From the NCBI RefSeq assembly GCF_039555335.1, contig NW_027305505.1, positions 332,501-396,500 on the forward strand: DNA of 64,000 nucleotides, read 5' to 3'. The notes under the pieces were generated by a model. It was not told the DNA's origin and did not search any database. It saw only the letters and a program-made list of their open reading frames with translations. Shown here one piece after another: positions 40,222 to 53,844 of the stretch. A program made the translations under genes and the position numbers. This DNA is from Amphiura filiformis (Eukaryota; Echinodermata; Ophiuroidea; Amphilepidida; Amphiuridae). How positions within the stretch are numbered: position 1 is the first letter of the stretch; every line of letters begins with the position of its first letter.

Positions 40222-41775
40222 TCATTCCGTTTGTTCAAATGGTTTATGAATAATGAAGTACTTTTCTTCTAAACAAAGCCGACATAATTTACTAGATGTT
40301 AAGTAAGGCTTTGCTTTGCTTATGATTTTCCACTTGACAGACTGTTGTACATGTTGGTCCTTTAGTTTCCATACATATTCACTTAATGTTGTGGCATTCC
40401 TGTGCTTTTCAAGTTTGAAGTTGGACATGTGACATAAGTTTCCTCATTCATGTTGCCATGACGGGTGACCATAGCTTGGTAAATCACGCCAGTGGTGAGG
40501 CATTTGCCATCTAGTGGGCACTGCCGATTAGCTCTGCAATTGCAACCATCATCTTTACTATTTTTGCCAGTTTGTTTGATTTCACAGTTTGAAAGTATAT
40601 ATTTATTATGAGCAGATATTATGTTTTGAATGTTGGGCATGCAGCTGTAACTTAGTTTTATGGTATTCCTGTTTAGAAGTTTATGTAGTTGGTGTCCCGG
40701 GGAAAGCATGTATCCAAGAGGTTAAAGAATTTATTTCCGATATTGGTAGCTACGTTGTCGCTATAGGGGGGTTAAACCAAGTTATATTACGTCGCCGTGA
40801 TCTTGTGTGTTGTTCCTGATGTTTCCGAGGGTGTATTTGAGATTATGGGTATACCCGCTTTTGTATAGAGCTTCATGATACGGGGGTGATGATTCCTTGA
40901 AAGTCGCTTCATTTGAAGAGATATTTGAGAGTCTTTTGTTTATACTTTCTGGTATATTGTTTATGATTGATGGTGGGTGGTTTGAGTCTTTGTGGACATA
41001 TAACGGTGTGTTATTTGGCTTCATATTATGGTTTGTATGATCCAGTTGTCAAATTCAAAGTAACATCAAGGAAGTCCACTGATTTTTTGTTCTCTTCCAT
41101 GGTGATGCTCAAATTATTATTTGCGAATATCCGGCATATCTCTTTTATGGTCAGTTCAATTTGTCTAGGTGATGTTTTATGGCAGATTGCTAGCCCGTCG
41201 TCCCTGTATAAACCGACGTTTATGCCGAGGTGTTGCAACTGGGATAGAAGGAATAGACAGATCAACTCATACGTTTCAGCACCATCAAAACTTTCCATGG
41301 TTACATCAAAGTTTGGGTTTTGGGGCTTACATCATGGGGTTTCTTTGTTGTATAGCGTGGACTTTTTTGCATGAAGAATGGTATGCTTTTCATCCTATGA
41401 GATATTATCATACTTGGATGCGAAGGTAAAAGCTTTGTTAAGTAATTCCTCAGTGATTTACGGATAAAATTCACACACATCGAAGGCGATAAATGAACTT
41501 CTGTGTTTATCATTTACATTATTATACCAGCGTTATACTTCATCAGTATTCTTCCATTGATTGAGATTTGTGGATTTGATGATTTTTGCATTGATTCTCT
41601 CGAGTGTCTGTTTACTAATTTTCCAGATTTCGGATTTGCAAAGGTTGATGAGGGGGCATGATGGATTATTGTTAAAGTTCGGTTTGTGGTCTTTCAGCGT
41701 AATAAATGACTGTTTTTGTATATATATAATTATGTTATCGCCAATACTACCGTAACACCTACAAAGCAACTAAGT
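40222..41775 (-). pseudogene. YRDD-type, Penelope-related retroelement
   Basis: Read right to left: 'FITLKDHKPNFNNNPSCPLI' (about 41,630-41,690), 'ISKQTLERINAKI', then after shifts 'GAETYELICLFLLSQL', the catalytic 'GLYRDDGLAI' (about 41,185-41,215), '[18 protein letters not shown]', '[18 protein letters not shown]', and a C-terminal 'CNCRANRQCPLDGKCLTTGV' (about 40,490-40,550) that begins a GIY-YIG-like 'IYQAMV' region. The arrangement RT then Cys-rich GIY-YIG-like domain fits the Penelope-like lineage. It is broken in at least five places, with part of the RT core missing. Confidence 0.8.
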
Positions 41776-42123
41776 TACAGTGCTCCTGCAGCACTGTATG
41801 TTGACGATACATCAATTAATATATAGACATATCCGTTTTATTGACCGCGAACATGTATTGTCGAGACTGTTTTACTTTTTATACAATCGTCCTTCCAAAT
41901 AATGTTCAAACTATGTATGGTTTCAATATTATGATAACCCCGACCAATTCAAACAATTGACCATTTGTGCTTGCAACTAGCGCGTTATGCTAGCTTGTGT
42001 GCATACAAATGGTTGTTGCGACTAAGCATGAGCAAGTACATGTTTTTTTGCAAGCACGTATGAGCTTTTCCGCACGTTCCTTTCGTACGTACAGAATTTA
42101 CAATACTGGCTAAATAGTCGTAC

Positions 42124-42286
42124 CTTCTGATAGCTCCTTCTCAAACCTGCTTCGTAGCTTATCATTCGCACCTAACTTGATGGATCCATCGTCAACCAGC
42201 AGGAAATGAGTGTGGTTGGAGTCCAGGCGAATACTACTTTTATCTGTGTCTTGGTTGTGCACAAGCTTTACTGGGTGTCGATCGTC
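42124..42286 (-). CDS. TRPM-like channel, first visible exon (SLOG-like domain)
   Basis: 163 bp. Acceptor 'TTTCCAG', donor GTACGA. Starts in phase 0, ends one base into a codon. The peptide 'LDSNHTHFLLVDDGSIKLGA' then 'LRSRFEKELSE' is the hallmark TRPM stretch ('Ld.nHSHFiLVDdG....yG.e..LR..lE..is'). TRPM proteins are tetrameric cation channels of plasma and organelle membranes; this part is cytoplasmic. Exons for the N-terminus should lie further right but were not identified. Confidence 0.9.
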
Positions 42287-44800
42287 CTGGAAATATCCAA
42301 ACAGTAAAAACACAAATATTTATAAGATTGAACTCGTCCGATCCGTTTATTTATTTGTGTCTGTTTTTTTCAAAAATAGACACGGTTCTGTTGGCTTTCA
42401 TGTTTTTTTTTTTTGTTTTTTTTTAATGTTTAATGTTCTAAAACTTTATAATAGTAGGTATGTCACAGTGGCTGCACAATAATTCTGCTACACTGTGCAT
42501 GCAAGCATAACAGTGAATTGAAAAGGGCGCGCTTCAAATTTGGCCAATTTTAGAAAACATCCATGTCGATAAATGAATTTCTTCATATGCTTCATTTATC
42601 CAAATTGTTTGAATTTTTAATATATGGTGTGTGAAGCCTTCCCGAGGCTACCATCGGGTCCCCCAAAATTAAAAATTGTTTTGTTTAAAAACTACTGCCT
42701 GTTTTTATGGATTTTTGAAGATCGCTCATAAATCAGTAAATATAGGCCTACTGAAGTAAAGGAACTACCACCATTTAGCTGAAATACTAATCTTTCTTAG
42801 CATGTAAATTAATTCCGTCGACAACAAATGAAACACTTTCCTAAAACCAGTTGAAGCAAAATAATCAATGTTTTTTTAGGGAGTAATTTTCCAAACCACA
42901 ATAGCTCTAAGCCATTGTGTGTGTCCAAGGCCATACTATTTTTGTATACGCGGTACAGTAAAATTGCTGTTCATTTTACCGATTATCCTCCCATGTTAAT
43001 CCAGATGACAAAATGTTAATTTAAAGTCTCATTGCAACTGAATTTTAATTTTTACTTTTCGGACTTGGCTTTGAGTAATGGTGACACATACCATGTTTAC
43101 AGTAAAAATGAAAATTATATTCCAGACACCGTCAAAATGTCAAACTTTTAATTTTTTTGTATTGTTTTTAAATAATTAACTTCAGTTCATTTATTCAACC
43201 TCATAACAGGATCATACTTAAAAGATTTATGATGAATGAACAGACGTTCATTAAATATTGAAAAAAAAACCCAAAATTACTCATGCCTAATTTGCATAAT
43301 AATATTAATACATAATTAGCTGTAATTACCTAATTTGCATAATTAATTACTTTTTGTGTATTTTTTGTCAACAATTGAAAGAACTTTGTATACATATGTG
43401 TGCAAAAAAACCCGCACCTTTATATCATGTACGGTTTTCTATTGGCATCAATTTTGCATATTAATAAGCTGACTTAGTCATTTTTTGAGATTTAATTTGT
43501 CTGCAGATTGGCCGAAATGGCTAAAATAGTATATTTGATTAATTTATTATAATTATTCAATGATGGATTTTTAAATTTTGTTTTCTGTAACGAAGTCAGG
43601 AAAGATAGGCATTTAACATGTGCTATTTAAATTAACGCTGTTTTTCCAAGCAAGCGTCCAAACAAACCTTCAAAATCTCGAAATGTGCCAATTTTGTCAT
43701 TACAGCCATTTGTGGCAGGATTTCATTCCATCTACGAGCATCTTTAAATTGACATTACATCACAATGCATTGACCGATTTCAATTCTGTTTTTTGATTTT
43801 GATGCTTTAATAAAGCTTAATAATGTAGGAACATTAAATAACGCGTTTCTGCTGCGATTATTTTTGAGGTGATATACCTAATAATAGTGGCATGTTCAGC
43901 TTCTTTGGAAGAATGTTGTGCAAAAGTGTGTTCTGCCCTAATGTCCGGCTTACCCTGAGCACGTCATCACTAGAATAAGAGTGCCATCTGTTATTGCTTT
44001 TAGGGTTACCTGATTTGAATAACATAAAGGCATACAAGCTTTAAAATTCTCCCGGCATTTTGCCTTTGTTGTGGAGAAGACAGACCGACCATGTAACAAC
44101 CGGGATCACAACTTAGATATAGAGTCCAACGTGTATGGAAAAGCCTAGACGAGAATAAGTGCCATTGTGTCATTAGTGGCCATGATTTTAAAACCACCAA
44201 TGAGACTTAAAATAATGTTTTTATACACTCCTAAATAGTGAGGACCATTTAGAGTTAACGTTAGTAAATTACTAGCGGTGCATAAATATTATATAATTGC
44301 ACGGGCGCACACTCCGCGTAGTACGCGCAGTGCTTTCGGACGCGTTCATTTTTTCTTGCGAGTTGATGCATATATATTTGCTTGCATTTTCCATCATTTT
44401 TAGTGACACATTTGTTATAAAAATAACAAAAACCACAGGATTTTTTCTCTTGTGTGAAATAGGTTAATAATGCGTATCACTTGTTGCTCGAGAAAGTTTT
44501 CAAAATAATGCACTCCTACTGAAATGTTGTTTTTTTTTTTTCCATTTTTATTCACCTGTACCTGTACAAGTGATAAGCATATATTAACCCATAATTAAGT
44601 GACATCCCTGCTAATTAAAAAAAATAAAAATAGCGAATAGCCTTAAATACATTGTGTTTTAAACACATTATGAATACTGTGATTTTATAAGGGGGAGAAA
44701 CGAACATATTGCACACGGAAAATGTCGCTTTTTTATTATTTAGTGTATTAATATTTTATTTTATATTCTATTAGCTATTGTGCACTATTAGCTATTGTGC
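42287..44800. other. Probable TRPM intron or intergenic DNA
   Basis: AT-rich, with 'TAATTTGCATAAT' words repeated near 43,290-43,345. No exon recognised. The frame at 44,006-44,200 minus looks accidental. Confidence 0.45.
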
Positions 44801-44967
44801 ACTTTTTGTAGACGTTAGCTGGGACTTACTAACCCCCATGCACAGCCTCCCCGCTCTACCCGGATGCAGTTTAAAGTCATACCCAGGACGACTCATCTTG
44901 TATCCTGCCCGAGTGACAAAGCAGCCCAGCCCACGGGACAGCACTGCTTTCCCCGGAAGGGGAGGGG

Positions 44968-47900
44968 ATGATAAAAGGATTCCTAAAAAAAGCTCATTCC
45001 ACTTGTAATCTGCTCGTTCACCGTGGCGAGCTGATTATCCAATTTAGCGGTAGAGCAAGAATTAGAATCAAACGTAAACAACGTAAAGGAAAGACAAATA
45101 TCAATATTGCAGCATGGAATGTCCGGACCCTTCAGGACAACCCAAACAACCTTGAACGCAGAACAGCTGTAGTAGCAAAAGCACTGAAGCGTTATAACAT
45201 TGATATAGCAGCGCTCTCTGAAACTCGTCTCCCAGACACTTCACAACTTGAAGAACATGGATGTGGCTATACATTCTTTTGGAGTGGCAAGCCAGCCAGT
45301 GAAGCCAGACAATCAGGAGTTGGGTTCGCCATACGGAACCAACATCTTAAACTCCTTGACAAGCTCCCACAGGGTATTAGTGACAGACTTGCTATCATGC
45401 GGCTGAAAGTGAATAGTGGCTTCGTTACCTTCATCAGCGCTTATGCCCCAACAATGGCATACTCAGACCAGGCCAAGGAAGAATTCTATGAGGAGCTGGA
45501 CCATATCATTCAATCAGTACCACGTTCTGACAAGTTGTTTCTACTTGGTGACTTCAATGCTCGTGTTGGATCAGATCATGCAGCATGGCAGAAAGTCCTT
45601 GGTCATCATGGAGTTGGAAAGGAAAATTCAAATGGCACCCTTTTCACTATGAAATTTTGACAATGAAAATCACACTGATATTTACCTCAACTCTGAAAAC
45701 ATGCTGAAAAGAAATTCAGTGTGAAAAATCACACTGAAAACAAACCCTTTGTTATGCAGTTATGCAAATGAGAATAATGCTCATTTTCACTGAAATATCT
45801 CTGAAAACTTGAACCTGGGGCAAATCACACTGAAAATCTACTGAAAAGAATTGACCTCTTGGTAAATCACAATGAAATTGTTCACAACCGTGGCAGTGGT
45901 GATTCTTTAATCCCACTGAAATTGATTTAATCACACTGAAATGAGCTGGCCAGTGCTATTGTTATGTAAATTTATCCTCTGAATCATTGCTCATTATAGC
46001 AAGTATCAAAATACTGAAAATACACTGAAATACTTCTGAAACACAATTTCAGAGTTGACTTTCTTTTGTTCTGGTCATTTCAGTGTTGAGGTTTGCTTTT
46101 CAGTGCTTTTTTCATTGACAAAATTTCATAGTGTTTGCTGACCTTGTGTGCTGAGAAGCAGTTGGTCATTACCAACACACTGTACACCCAGAAAGACAGC
46201 TTCAAGACAACTTGGCGACATCCACGCTCTGGTCACTGGCACCAAATTGACTTCATCATCATTAGGCAGAGAGACTGGCATGATGTCAAACTTACTCGTG
46301 CAGCCAAAGCATCAACGTGTCACTCGGACCATGCCCTCCTGAAAAGCAAAGTGTCCATCCGCTTCGAACTGAGCCGACAGCATCAACGTGTCCAACGAAC
46401 CAAGAAATTAAATGTTACCAAGCTTGCAACCAGTGAGGCACAAGCCACTCTCAGGGACAACATTGCATCTGCCCTCGTAGACCTCGTAGACACCGAGTAC
46501 AGTGATGCAGCTAGCCACTGGGAAGAGCTCCGCAAGAAAATTTATCAGGCATCAGCTGACTCCCTGGGTTATGTAAAGAAGAAGCATAAAGACTGGTTTG
46601 ATGAAAATGATGTCTCGGTGAACGCTCTGCTTGATGAACTGCACTCTCTTCACATCGAGTATGCCAACAACGAAGACTCTCAGGCAAGGAAAGATCGCTA
46701 CAACCATGTGAAGCAAAAGGCTCAAGCGAAGCTACGTGAGATGAAGGACAACTGGTGGCGTGACAGGACACATGAATTACAGGAAGCTGCTGACACAAAG
46801 AATATCAAGAAATTCTTTAGCGAGCTCAAGGCGGTCTATGGACCTTCTTCCAGAGGAACCAGCCCACTACTTGACTTTGATGGACATACTGTGATCAAGG
46901 AACCGTCACTCATCACAGAGAGATGGGCTCAGCACTTCAACCAGCTGCTCAACCGCCAGTCAACAATCTCTGAGGAGGCAATTGCAGAAATACCAGAAAG
47001 CCCAGTAATTGAAGAGCTCGACCAACCACCTACTGTTGAAGAAACAGTAAAGGCGATCAAACAGCTTTCTAGTGGCAAAGCTCCCAGAAGTTTACAAATT
47101 TGGTGGAGATAAGCTTGTGTCTGAGCTAACGCGGCTCTTCAAAGAACTCTGGGCAGAAGGTGAGGTTCCACAGGATTTCAAGGATGCTCTGATAATACAC
47201 CTCTACAAGAACAAAGGGGATAGACGCATTTGTGACAACCATCGTGGTATATCGCTGTTAAGCATTGCTGGTAAGATCTTCGCCAGAGTGATCATCAATC
47301 GTCTTACTACCCATCTTGATAGCACCTTTCCAGAGAGTCAATGTGGCTTTAGAGCAGGCAGAGGCACAACAGACATGCTATTTGCAGCTAGACAAGTCCA
47401 GGAGAAATGCAGGGAACACAATCTAGACCTGTATATGGTGTTTGTTGATCTCACCAAAGCCTTCGACTCTGTCAGTCGTGAAGGCCTGTGGAGGTTACTA
47501 CTGAAGATAGGATGCCCACCAAGAGTAGTTAAGATAATCTGCTCATTTCATGATGGCATGATGGCCCGCATATCTGACCTAGGGACAACATCGGAAGCAT
47601 TTCCAGTGTCAAATGGTACCAAGCAGGGATGTGTTATGGCCCCTTTATTGTTTAGCATCATCTTCTCTGCAATGCTTCAAGATGTCTTCAAGGACTGTAA
47701 CGAAGGAGTCATGATCAGGTTTAGAAGCGATGGTGGAATCTTCAACCTTCAACGCCTGAAAGCCAAGACAAAGGTGTCTCTATCACTTCTGCGTGAGCTA
47801 CTATTTGCTGATGATTGCGCCCTGATTGCCTATACCGAAGAGAATCTACAGAGCATTCTCAACGACTTTGCTGGAGCAGCCACACGCTATGGTCTTACCA

Positions 47901-48763
47901 TAAGCATTAAGAAAACAGAAGTGATGTTCCAGCCAAAGCCAGGCAGCCCACCTATAGACCCAGTCATCAAGATCGGCGACGATCAACTGAAGGTTGTGCA
48001 GAAGTTCTGCTATCTAGGTGGCTTCCTCTCACAGAATGCCTGCATTGATGACGAGATCACTTCACGAATTAGCAAAGCAAGTGCCAGTTTCGGACGGTTG
48101 CAGCACAGACTCTGGTCTGATCATGGCATCCGACTCAGTACTAAGCTCGGTGTATATAGAACAGTTGTGCTATCCACCCTCCTTTATGGAAGTGTCTCTT
48201 GGACCTGGTATCGCCGGCATGTGAGGAAACTTGACCAATTCCATCTAAGGTGCCTTCGTAAAATCTGTGGTATCTCATGGAAGGACAAAGTACCAAACAC
48301 CTCAGTACTTGAACGCTGTGAATCGGAAGGTATCGAGGCAATCCTCATCAAAGGTCAACCCCAGTGGGCTGGACATCTTGTTCGCATGGATGATAGCATA
48401 ATACCAAAGGCCCTGTTTTATGGCGAGCTAGTCAATGGTCAGCGTTCACGAGGAGGTCAACACAAGAGATTCAAAGATGTCCTTAAATCCAGTCTGAAAG
48501 CTTGTGACATACCTACTGCATATTGGGAGAGTCAGGCTCTCACCCGTCCAGAGTGGCGATCTGCTTGTCGTGCTGGTGTTAGCAAATTCGAGCAGCGACG
48601 TATCAAGATGCTCCAGGAAGCCCGCTCAGCCCGCCATGCTACACAAAGCCAAATTCCACCAAGCAATACTGATTATGTCTGCCCTGACTGTCAACGACAC
48701 TGCCGTTCCCGCGCAGGATTGGTCAGCCACCGCAGAAAACATCGAACCCTCAACCAGCTTTGA
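44968..48763 (+). pseudogene. RTE-like ORF: EEP endonuclease, RT, zinc finger
   Basis: APE-type endonuclease: 'NIAAWNVRTLQ' (about 45,100), 'SETRLPD' (about 45,220), 'LLGDFNARVG' (about 45,543) and, after the MITE, 'IDFIIIRQRDW' and 'SDHALL' (about 46,323). The RT follows a small deletion and frame change near 47,090: 'RGISLLSIAGKIFARVI', 'FVDLTKAFDSVSREGLW' (about 47,440-47,490), 'GTKQGCVMAPLLFSI' and the catalytic 'FADDCALIAY' (about 47,806). The C-terminus contains a CxxC-H-H zinc finger (about 48,680-48,745). Without the MITE the reading frame resumes at the insertion site. The ORF from 47,072 to 48,763 is otherwise open, so the copy is fairly young. Confidence 0.9.
45645..46133. mobile_element. 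CACTA-type MITE, 489 bp
   Basis: Both ends carry CACTATGAAATTTTG (second half with one difference between the two) followed by CAATGAAAA. TTT flanks both sides (45,642-45,644 and 46,134-46,136), the 3-bp duplication of EnSpm/CACTA elements. The interior is full of short subterminal motifs 'CACTGAAA' in both orientations, which in this superfamily serve as transposase-binding sites. No ORF. The LINE gene reads through when it is removed. Confidence 0.85.
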
Positions 48764-48828
48764 GAGAAAGGAGATCTGTCGGATACGACGGCTCACACCA
48801 TCATCATCATCATCATCATCATCATCAT

Positions 48829-51800
48829 TTTATTTAAGGGCTCGTATAAATAAGCCCTGAAAAATACGATAATGATAGAATGTGCCTTTTGTGGTTTTTT
48901 GACGATGATGGTAAATTCTGTACTGTAGATGTCAACGTAAGACTGAAAAGCAATGTTATTTTTCTCTCTGATGTAACCTTTTTTAATCGGCAATCCGACA
49001 TAGGTCGATAGTTTTATTGCAAACAACAAATGTTTAAAAAAAACGTCATTACCAAAAAATCAATGTAGTTGGTTAAAATAAAATCGAGGAAAATAAAATT
49101 GTAATGTAAAAAGTAATGAACGCACGTAACTAACAGACGCTAAAACTGGTTCATATGTTTTTATGCTGTGTGTTTGGTGATGGTCGTGGTTGGAATGATT
49201 TGTGTTTGTAAATTGTAGGCCACATGATGAATACAGTTTCTTGTAACATGTAGCTTGTACATGTAGTACGCAGACAAAGTTTCTCAGGGAGGTCAGATGT
49301 TATCAATAATACATTCCCTCATTTCAAATCTTTAGTTTTGGTTTATCTTTTGTTCAGAAACCAAAAATCAAGGGATTAAAAAGTAGAGCAGATCTGGTCT
49401 GCAATCATAACGCTATTATGCTGGGAGGACACAGTATAGGGTATATAACCAGAAGTATACAATAGCCTATTGTGCTAACATAATTATTATCATGATTGAT
49501 ATCGGAAATCTCTCCCGCGGACGACAGTTGATGCTCTCTGTCGCGAAGGTGGCATATTACACTCAGTTCTAGGCCTAGAAATTATATACATGAGCGTATA
49601 TTGAAGGATGGGGTGGGTGGGGGCTTTGTTTGTATGAAACATAAACGATGCATGGAGATGATTTGATTATGCATTAGTTTATTATCCCCGGGAAGCACAA
49701 CCCACACCTTTTTAAGAGGGGGCTCCCCTTCCTATATAACCACTTCTTCCCTAAGTGACTCCTTCTCCCCCTCCTCCTCCCCTACATTCGATATCTTCAT
49801 CTCGAGCTCTCCTCCCCTTCTCTTTCACTTCCAATGCTCTCTCCCATCTGTTTCTCTTTTTCCCGGCCCATACCCCCTTGCCCCCCCCCCCCACACACAC
49901 ACACAGACACCACACACAATCTCTTCTCCCCTCTATCTTCTACTTTTTGCAGTAAAAGTCATTAGGTTATTAATGGTCATATGGGCCTTCCATCGATTCT
50001 GGTACATGGGATTAAGGACACGAATCGATTTTGTTTATAGCGCCTATACAATTACAATAGTGGCCCCTTTTGTAATGTCGAATGCCAATATTTCGATGGT
50101 CTATATTTTTTCACAGGTGAAATAGCCTAGGCTTATTCGATTTTGTAAACCACGTCTTTTAATGTAGATTACCATGCTCGATTTCTCTCCTCGTGAATAT
50201 TGCACTGCGAAATTTAAACATTTCTTTTGTATACTTTGAGTATGTTACTTCAAACTAAATATTTTTTTCTTCACACCACTTATAAGAAACTGAAACCAAA
50301 ACCGAAACTGACTGACACAAATGTTCAGTTTTTAACAAAAGGTATAAAGAATGAGTTCGATATCTTATGATTCAAGTGGTTAGGCAGGACAATAGGAAAC
50401 CACGTGACCAAAACCAAAACCAAAACTAAAACTAAACATTTGAAATGAGGCATTGTTACGAGTCGTATTTGACTCAAGGCCAAAATTACCTTTTACCCGA
50501 ACTCACACGAATGCACAACACAAATACACTGTTTGATTAAGCTAACAAAAACTAAGTCTTTAATTGAAAGCAAGTTATGATTGGTACAATATATGACAAC
50601 AAATTATGCACATACACAATAATCAAATATAATCACTCTTTAACTATTTAGTACTTAGCCAGCATTCTTCTTCTTGGTGATCATAAAGAGTTTTTGCAAT
50701 GTTCTGGACGGCTGATGTATATCCTTATTCTCTTGTCCTGCGAAAATCAGCGAAGTCCTTTGTACACTTGCATTGATAAATATCCTTGCGAATAAAATCC
50801 TCACACAAAGATGGCGTTGCTTTCTCCAAGTCGTTATCTCCTTGCGCTGCTTTCTCCAAACTTATCTCCTTGCGCTGCTTTCTCCAAACTTAACTCATTG
50901 CTTTGCTTTCTCTCAGAATGGTGCTATTTCCACCTTTCACCATAATTTTGATGTTGGCTAATTCAATATAAGTTATACAATTTTGCATGCGCTTAAGCTG
51001 TCGCATAGAAAAATGGCGGAAATTGGTGTTCAATGTAATACCTATACTTCCACACATTCTTAAACATGCCGTAATCAATCCCATTATTAAGAAACAATAT
51101 CTTGATCCTAATGAGCTAAAGCTAAAAATATCGTTGTGTTGCTAACATTCCATTCTTGTCCAAACTGACTGAGGCATTTTGTTGAGCAGTTTTGAAATGC
51201 ATCTACAGATCACAAACTTTATTATTTTAGACTAAAACTTGCAGGAGTAAGTTTATACTCAATGTTCTTTTTTACAGCTATAAATTAACACCTTGTCACT
51301 TATTGATTTCCTATAACCAATATTCAATAACTTGCACCTGAGTATCTCTTCCACTGTAACCATTGGTAAGATTGGAACACATTGATTTTTCTCAATATAG
51401 AATGGCAATTTAAGTTAGGAAGTAAATTTATATAAATTACTCACATGAAAAGAGTCCGCACTTATTTAACCCGTACTACACCAAAACCTGATTTTGTTAT
51501 GCCAATTTGATTGATAAGGCCGTGTGCAGGATTAGCTCCAACTCGTGATCGATTCACTAACAGCATTGAATCTAGCACTGAATATACTGATTTCATTCAT
51601 AAACAGAGAGGCATAATACAGGAATGCCCCAACACCGTTGTTAAGTATGAGCAAGGTGTTGATGTGTGGTTAAGATGGATGATGGGATGCAATATTATTG
51701 TTTCCTAACCCTGTTCAGGGTTATGTTAATGATATTAGAGAGATTGCGAAATTTACGTGAAACGCGATACGGGAACGCCAACGGCAAACTACATCAGTCA

Positions 51801-53840
51801 AAAAATAGGTTAGTGTGCCCTCTAGAGGGTGAAATCTATTGTGAATTGGTCAATCGTGGAATTACCGTAAGGCGATTACGTTGCGGTTGGTAGCAAAAAA
51901 TGACGTTCCAAAATGACAAAAAAACGCATTATAAAATGCAGAAAAATGTTATGTTTGTGTTGTTATGAAGCGAATCAAAGTATCATAATAGAGCAAGTAG
52001 AGTCCGACATGTAATAAAATCCATTTTGGGGGTTACAATTTGACCTAGTATAGACCAGAAGAAGTGAATAAATTTCGATTTTTTCCGACGCGAATTCGAA
52101 CGGGAAAATTACCTATTCATTTGTGTGTGGAAAATGCCGTCCAAAAATCATCTTGCGAAGAGGCGTTTTAGGCAAGATCGAGTCGTGTTACGGCAAATTT
52201 GCCGTTGAATTTTATGTTTTGGAAGGGGGACAGAAGTTCATACAACGCCATTTTTCGCCTTGCTTTTTCATTGTTTTAAACATGATAAACAGCTGTCAAA
52301 GTGTTTTGCTTATGGGATTGAGATTTGGCTATAGCCGGAGCCTATAGGGTAAGCACAGATTTGAGGTCAAAGGTCATTAAGGGTGTAATTCCAGTACATA
52401 ACAAAGAGCTCCGAAATGCTTCTTTTCCTGCAGATTACATGGTATACAGAGGTGCGACTGACACATAAGCATTGACATTAGCTGGTGTCTATATTGTAAC
52501 AGATTTTGAGTTCAAGTTCGATCATGTAGGGGTCAAACATAGTTTATTACTGAAAACAACTTTGAAATTCCCTTTTGCTGATTATTAAGTGCTGTGATTA
52601 TCAGAACAATGGCGTCATGTGCATAGGGTTATAATTACAGTTGGCTTAAACATGGGAGGGGTCTGTTTTGGGGGAAATTCTAAAAGTTTATCCAATTTGA
52701 ATGAAATTAGTATTATGTGATGTTGATATGATTCAAAACACGATGGAGGTCATTTTAAGGTCATGAGAGGTCAAGTCAAGATCAAATTGTTTTTATTGTC
52801 ATTAAACTTAGTGCCTATATTTTTTTTTTTAGACAATTTTGACCAAAGCCATTTCAAGGTCATCGGAGGTCATTTCAAGGTCACGACTGGACTTCGCGGT
52901 CTTACAAGACCGCAACATATCTATCTCTAAGTCTTTCTTTTCGATCAGTGTTCCGGGGGAATTCGTTGTGACGACGAGTCATAATCGATGCATGATGCAC
53001 GAAGCAGTAAGCGAGCATGAAAAAGAGCAATGAGCGTGTTTATAGTGGTGTACGGTATTTATACGGTATCATTATACGCATATGGGATTAGAATGGAATG
53101 TGACTTATCCGTTATCTCGGCTGTTTATAGTGGCAATCAATAGCGCTATTCTGAATCCGAGGTGGTTGAACTCAGCGTGTTCGAGGTTACCCCAATGCAA
53201 TGTGGGAGACACAAATATGGTGCCAGTTTCAAATAGTTTGCCGCCGAAACGATACCGACCATTTATAAAAACATTATTGCTACAGTGCCGTACCATATCT
53301 GTAGGTAATGTGTTATTACAGTGACAAATTTGAGCTCGGAGAGTTATATTACCCTGCTCAACTTCCTTGAATAACGGTACCGTTAATCCCTGTCTGTTTA
53401 TAGTGGCCGTATACGGAAAGAATATACTGCAATATCCATCGATATCGAAGGATATCAGTTCCGTATAATATATGCGGCAAATAGCGCTATTGGTCTGTTT
53501 ATAGTGGCGACCAATACCGTATACAGTTAGGACGCGGGACTACCAATTCTTTAGAAATGCATAGTCGCGCTAAAGTCGATCGATACATGTTAAAATCAGC
53601 ACAATTCAGAGATACACCTTTTGCTATGAAATTTATTTTCTCGGTCAAATATAAAGCAATATTTTTTTTCTTCAGTAATGTCAGTTAAAGACATAGTGCT
53701 TGGATATACATTTTTTTTAATCCTGGTGTTAAAATTCAAGCATCATATTTTGTCTTTTAGTGTGATATTTTTGATTTTTATAGGCCTTTAGTTCGCCCGC
53801 GAGCTTTTTACGGAATTCATTTTTAGCGTCCCAAACTAAT
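48829..53840. other. 5 kb without recognised genes
   Basis: Holds a CT-rich stretch with a C-run and CA repeat (49,760-49,915), a short tandem repeat 'TTGCGCTGCTTTCTCCAAAC' (50,810-50,910), GGTCA-rich degenerate repeats (52,350-52,900) and four copies of TGTTTATAGTGGC (53,040-53,510). Open frames here show no family motif. Confidence 0.5.
53040..53530. repeat. Region with repeated TGTTTATAGTGGC motif
   Basis: The 13-mer (one variant) occurs near 53,038, 53,122, 53,395 and 53,496, often followed by bases related to CCAATACCGTATAC. Possibly the remains of a small transposon; boundaries not found. Confidence 0.4.
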
Positions 53841-53844
53841 ATAG

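Larger units (their letters stand above)
44810..48828 (+). mobile_element. RTE-like LINE, nearly full length
   Basis: A GC-richer block than its surroundings, ending in a (ATC)n tail (48,798-48,827), as RTE-type LINEs often do. It codes for endonuclease, reverse transcriptase and a C-terminal zinc finger. A CACTA-type MITE has split the endonuclease. The 5' end is uncertain; 44,810-44,965 looks like its leader. Confidence 0.85.

Noticed and set aside
50455-51500. Possible solo LTR beginning TGTTACGAGTCG
   Set aside because: No matching end, second copy or target duplication could be found.
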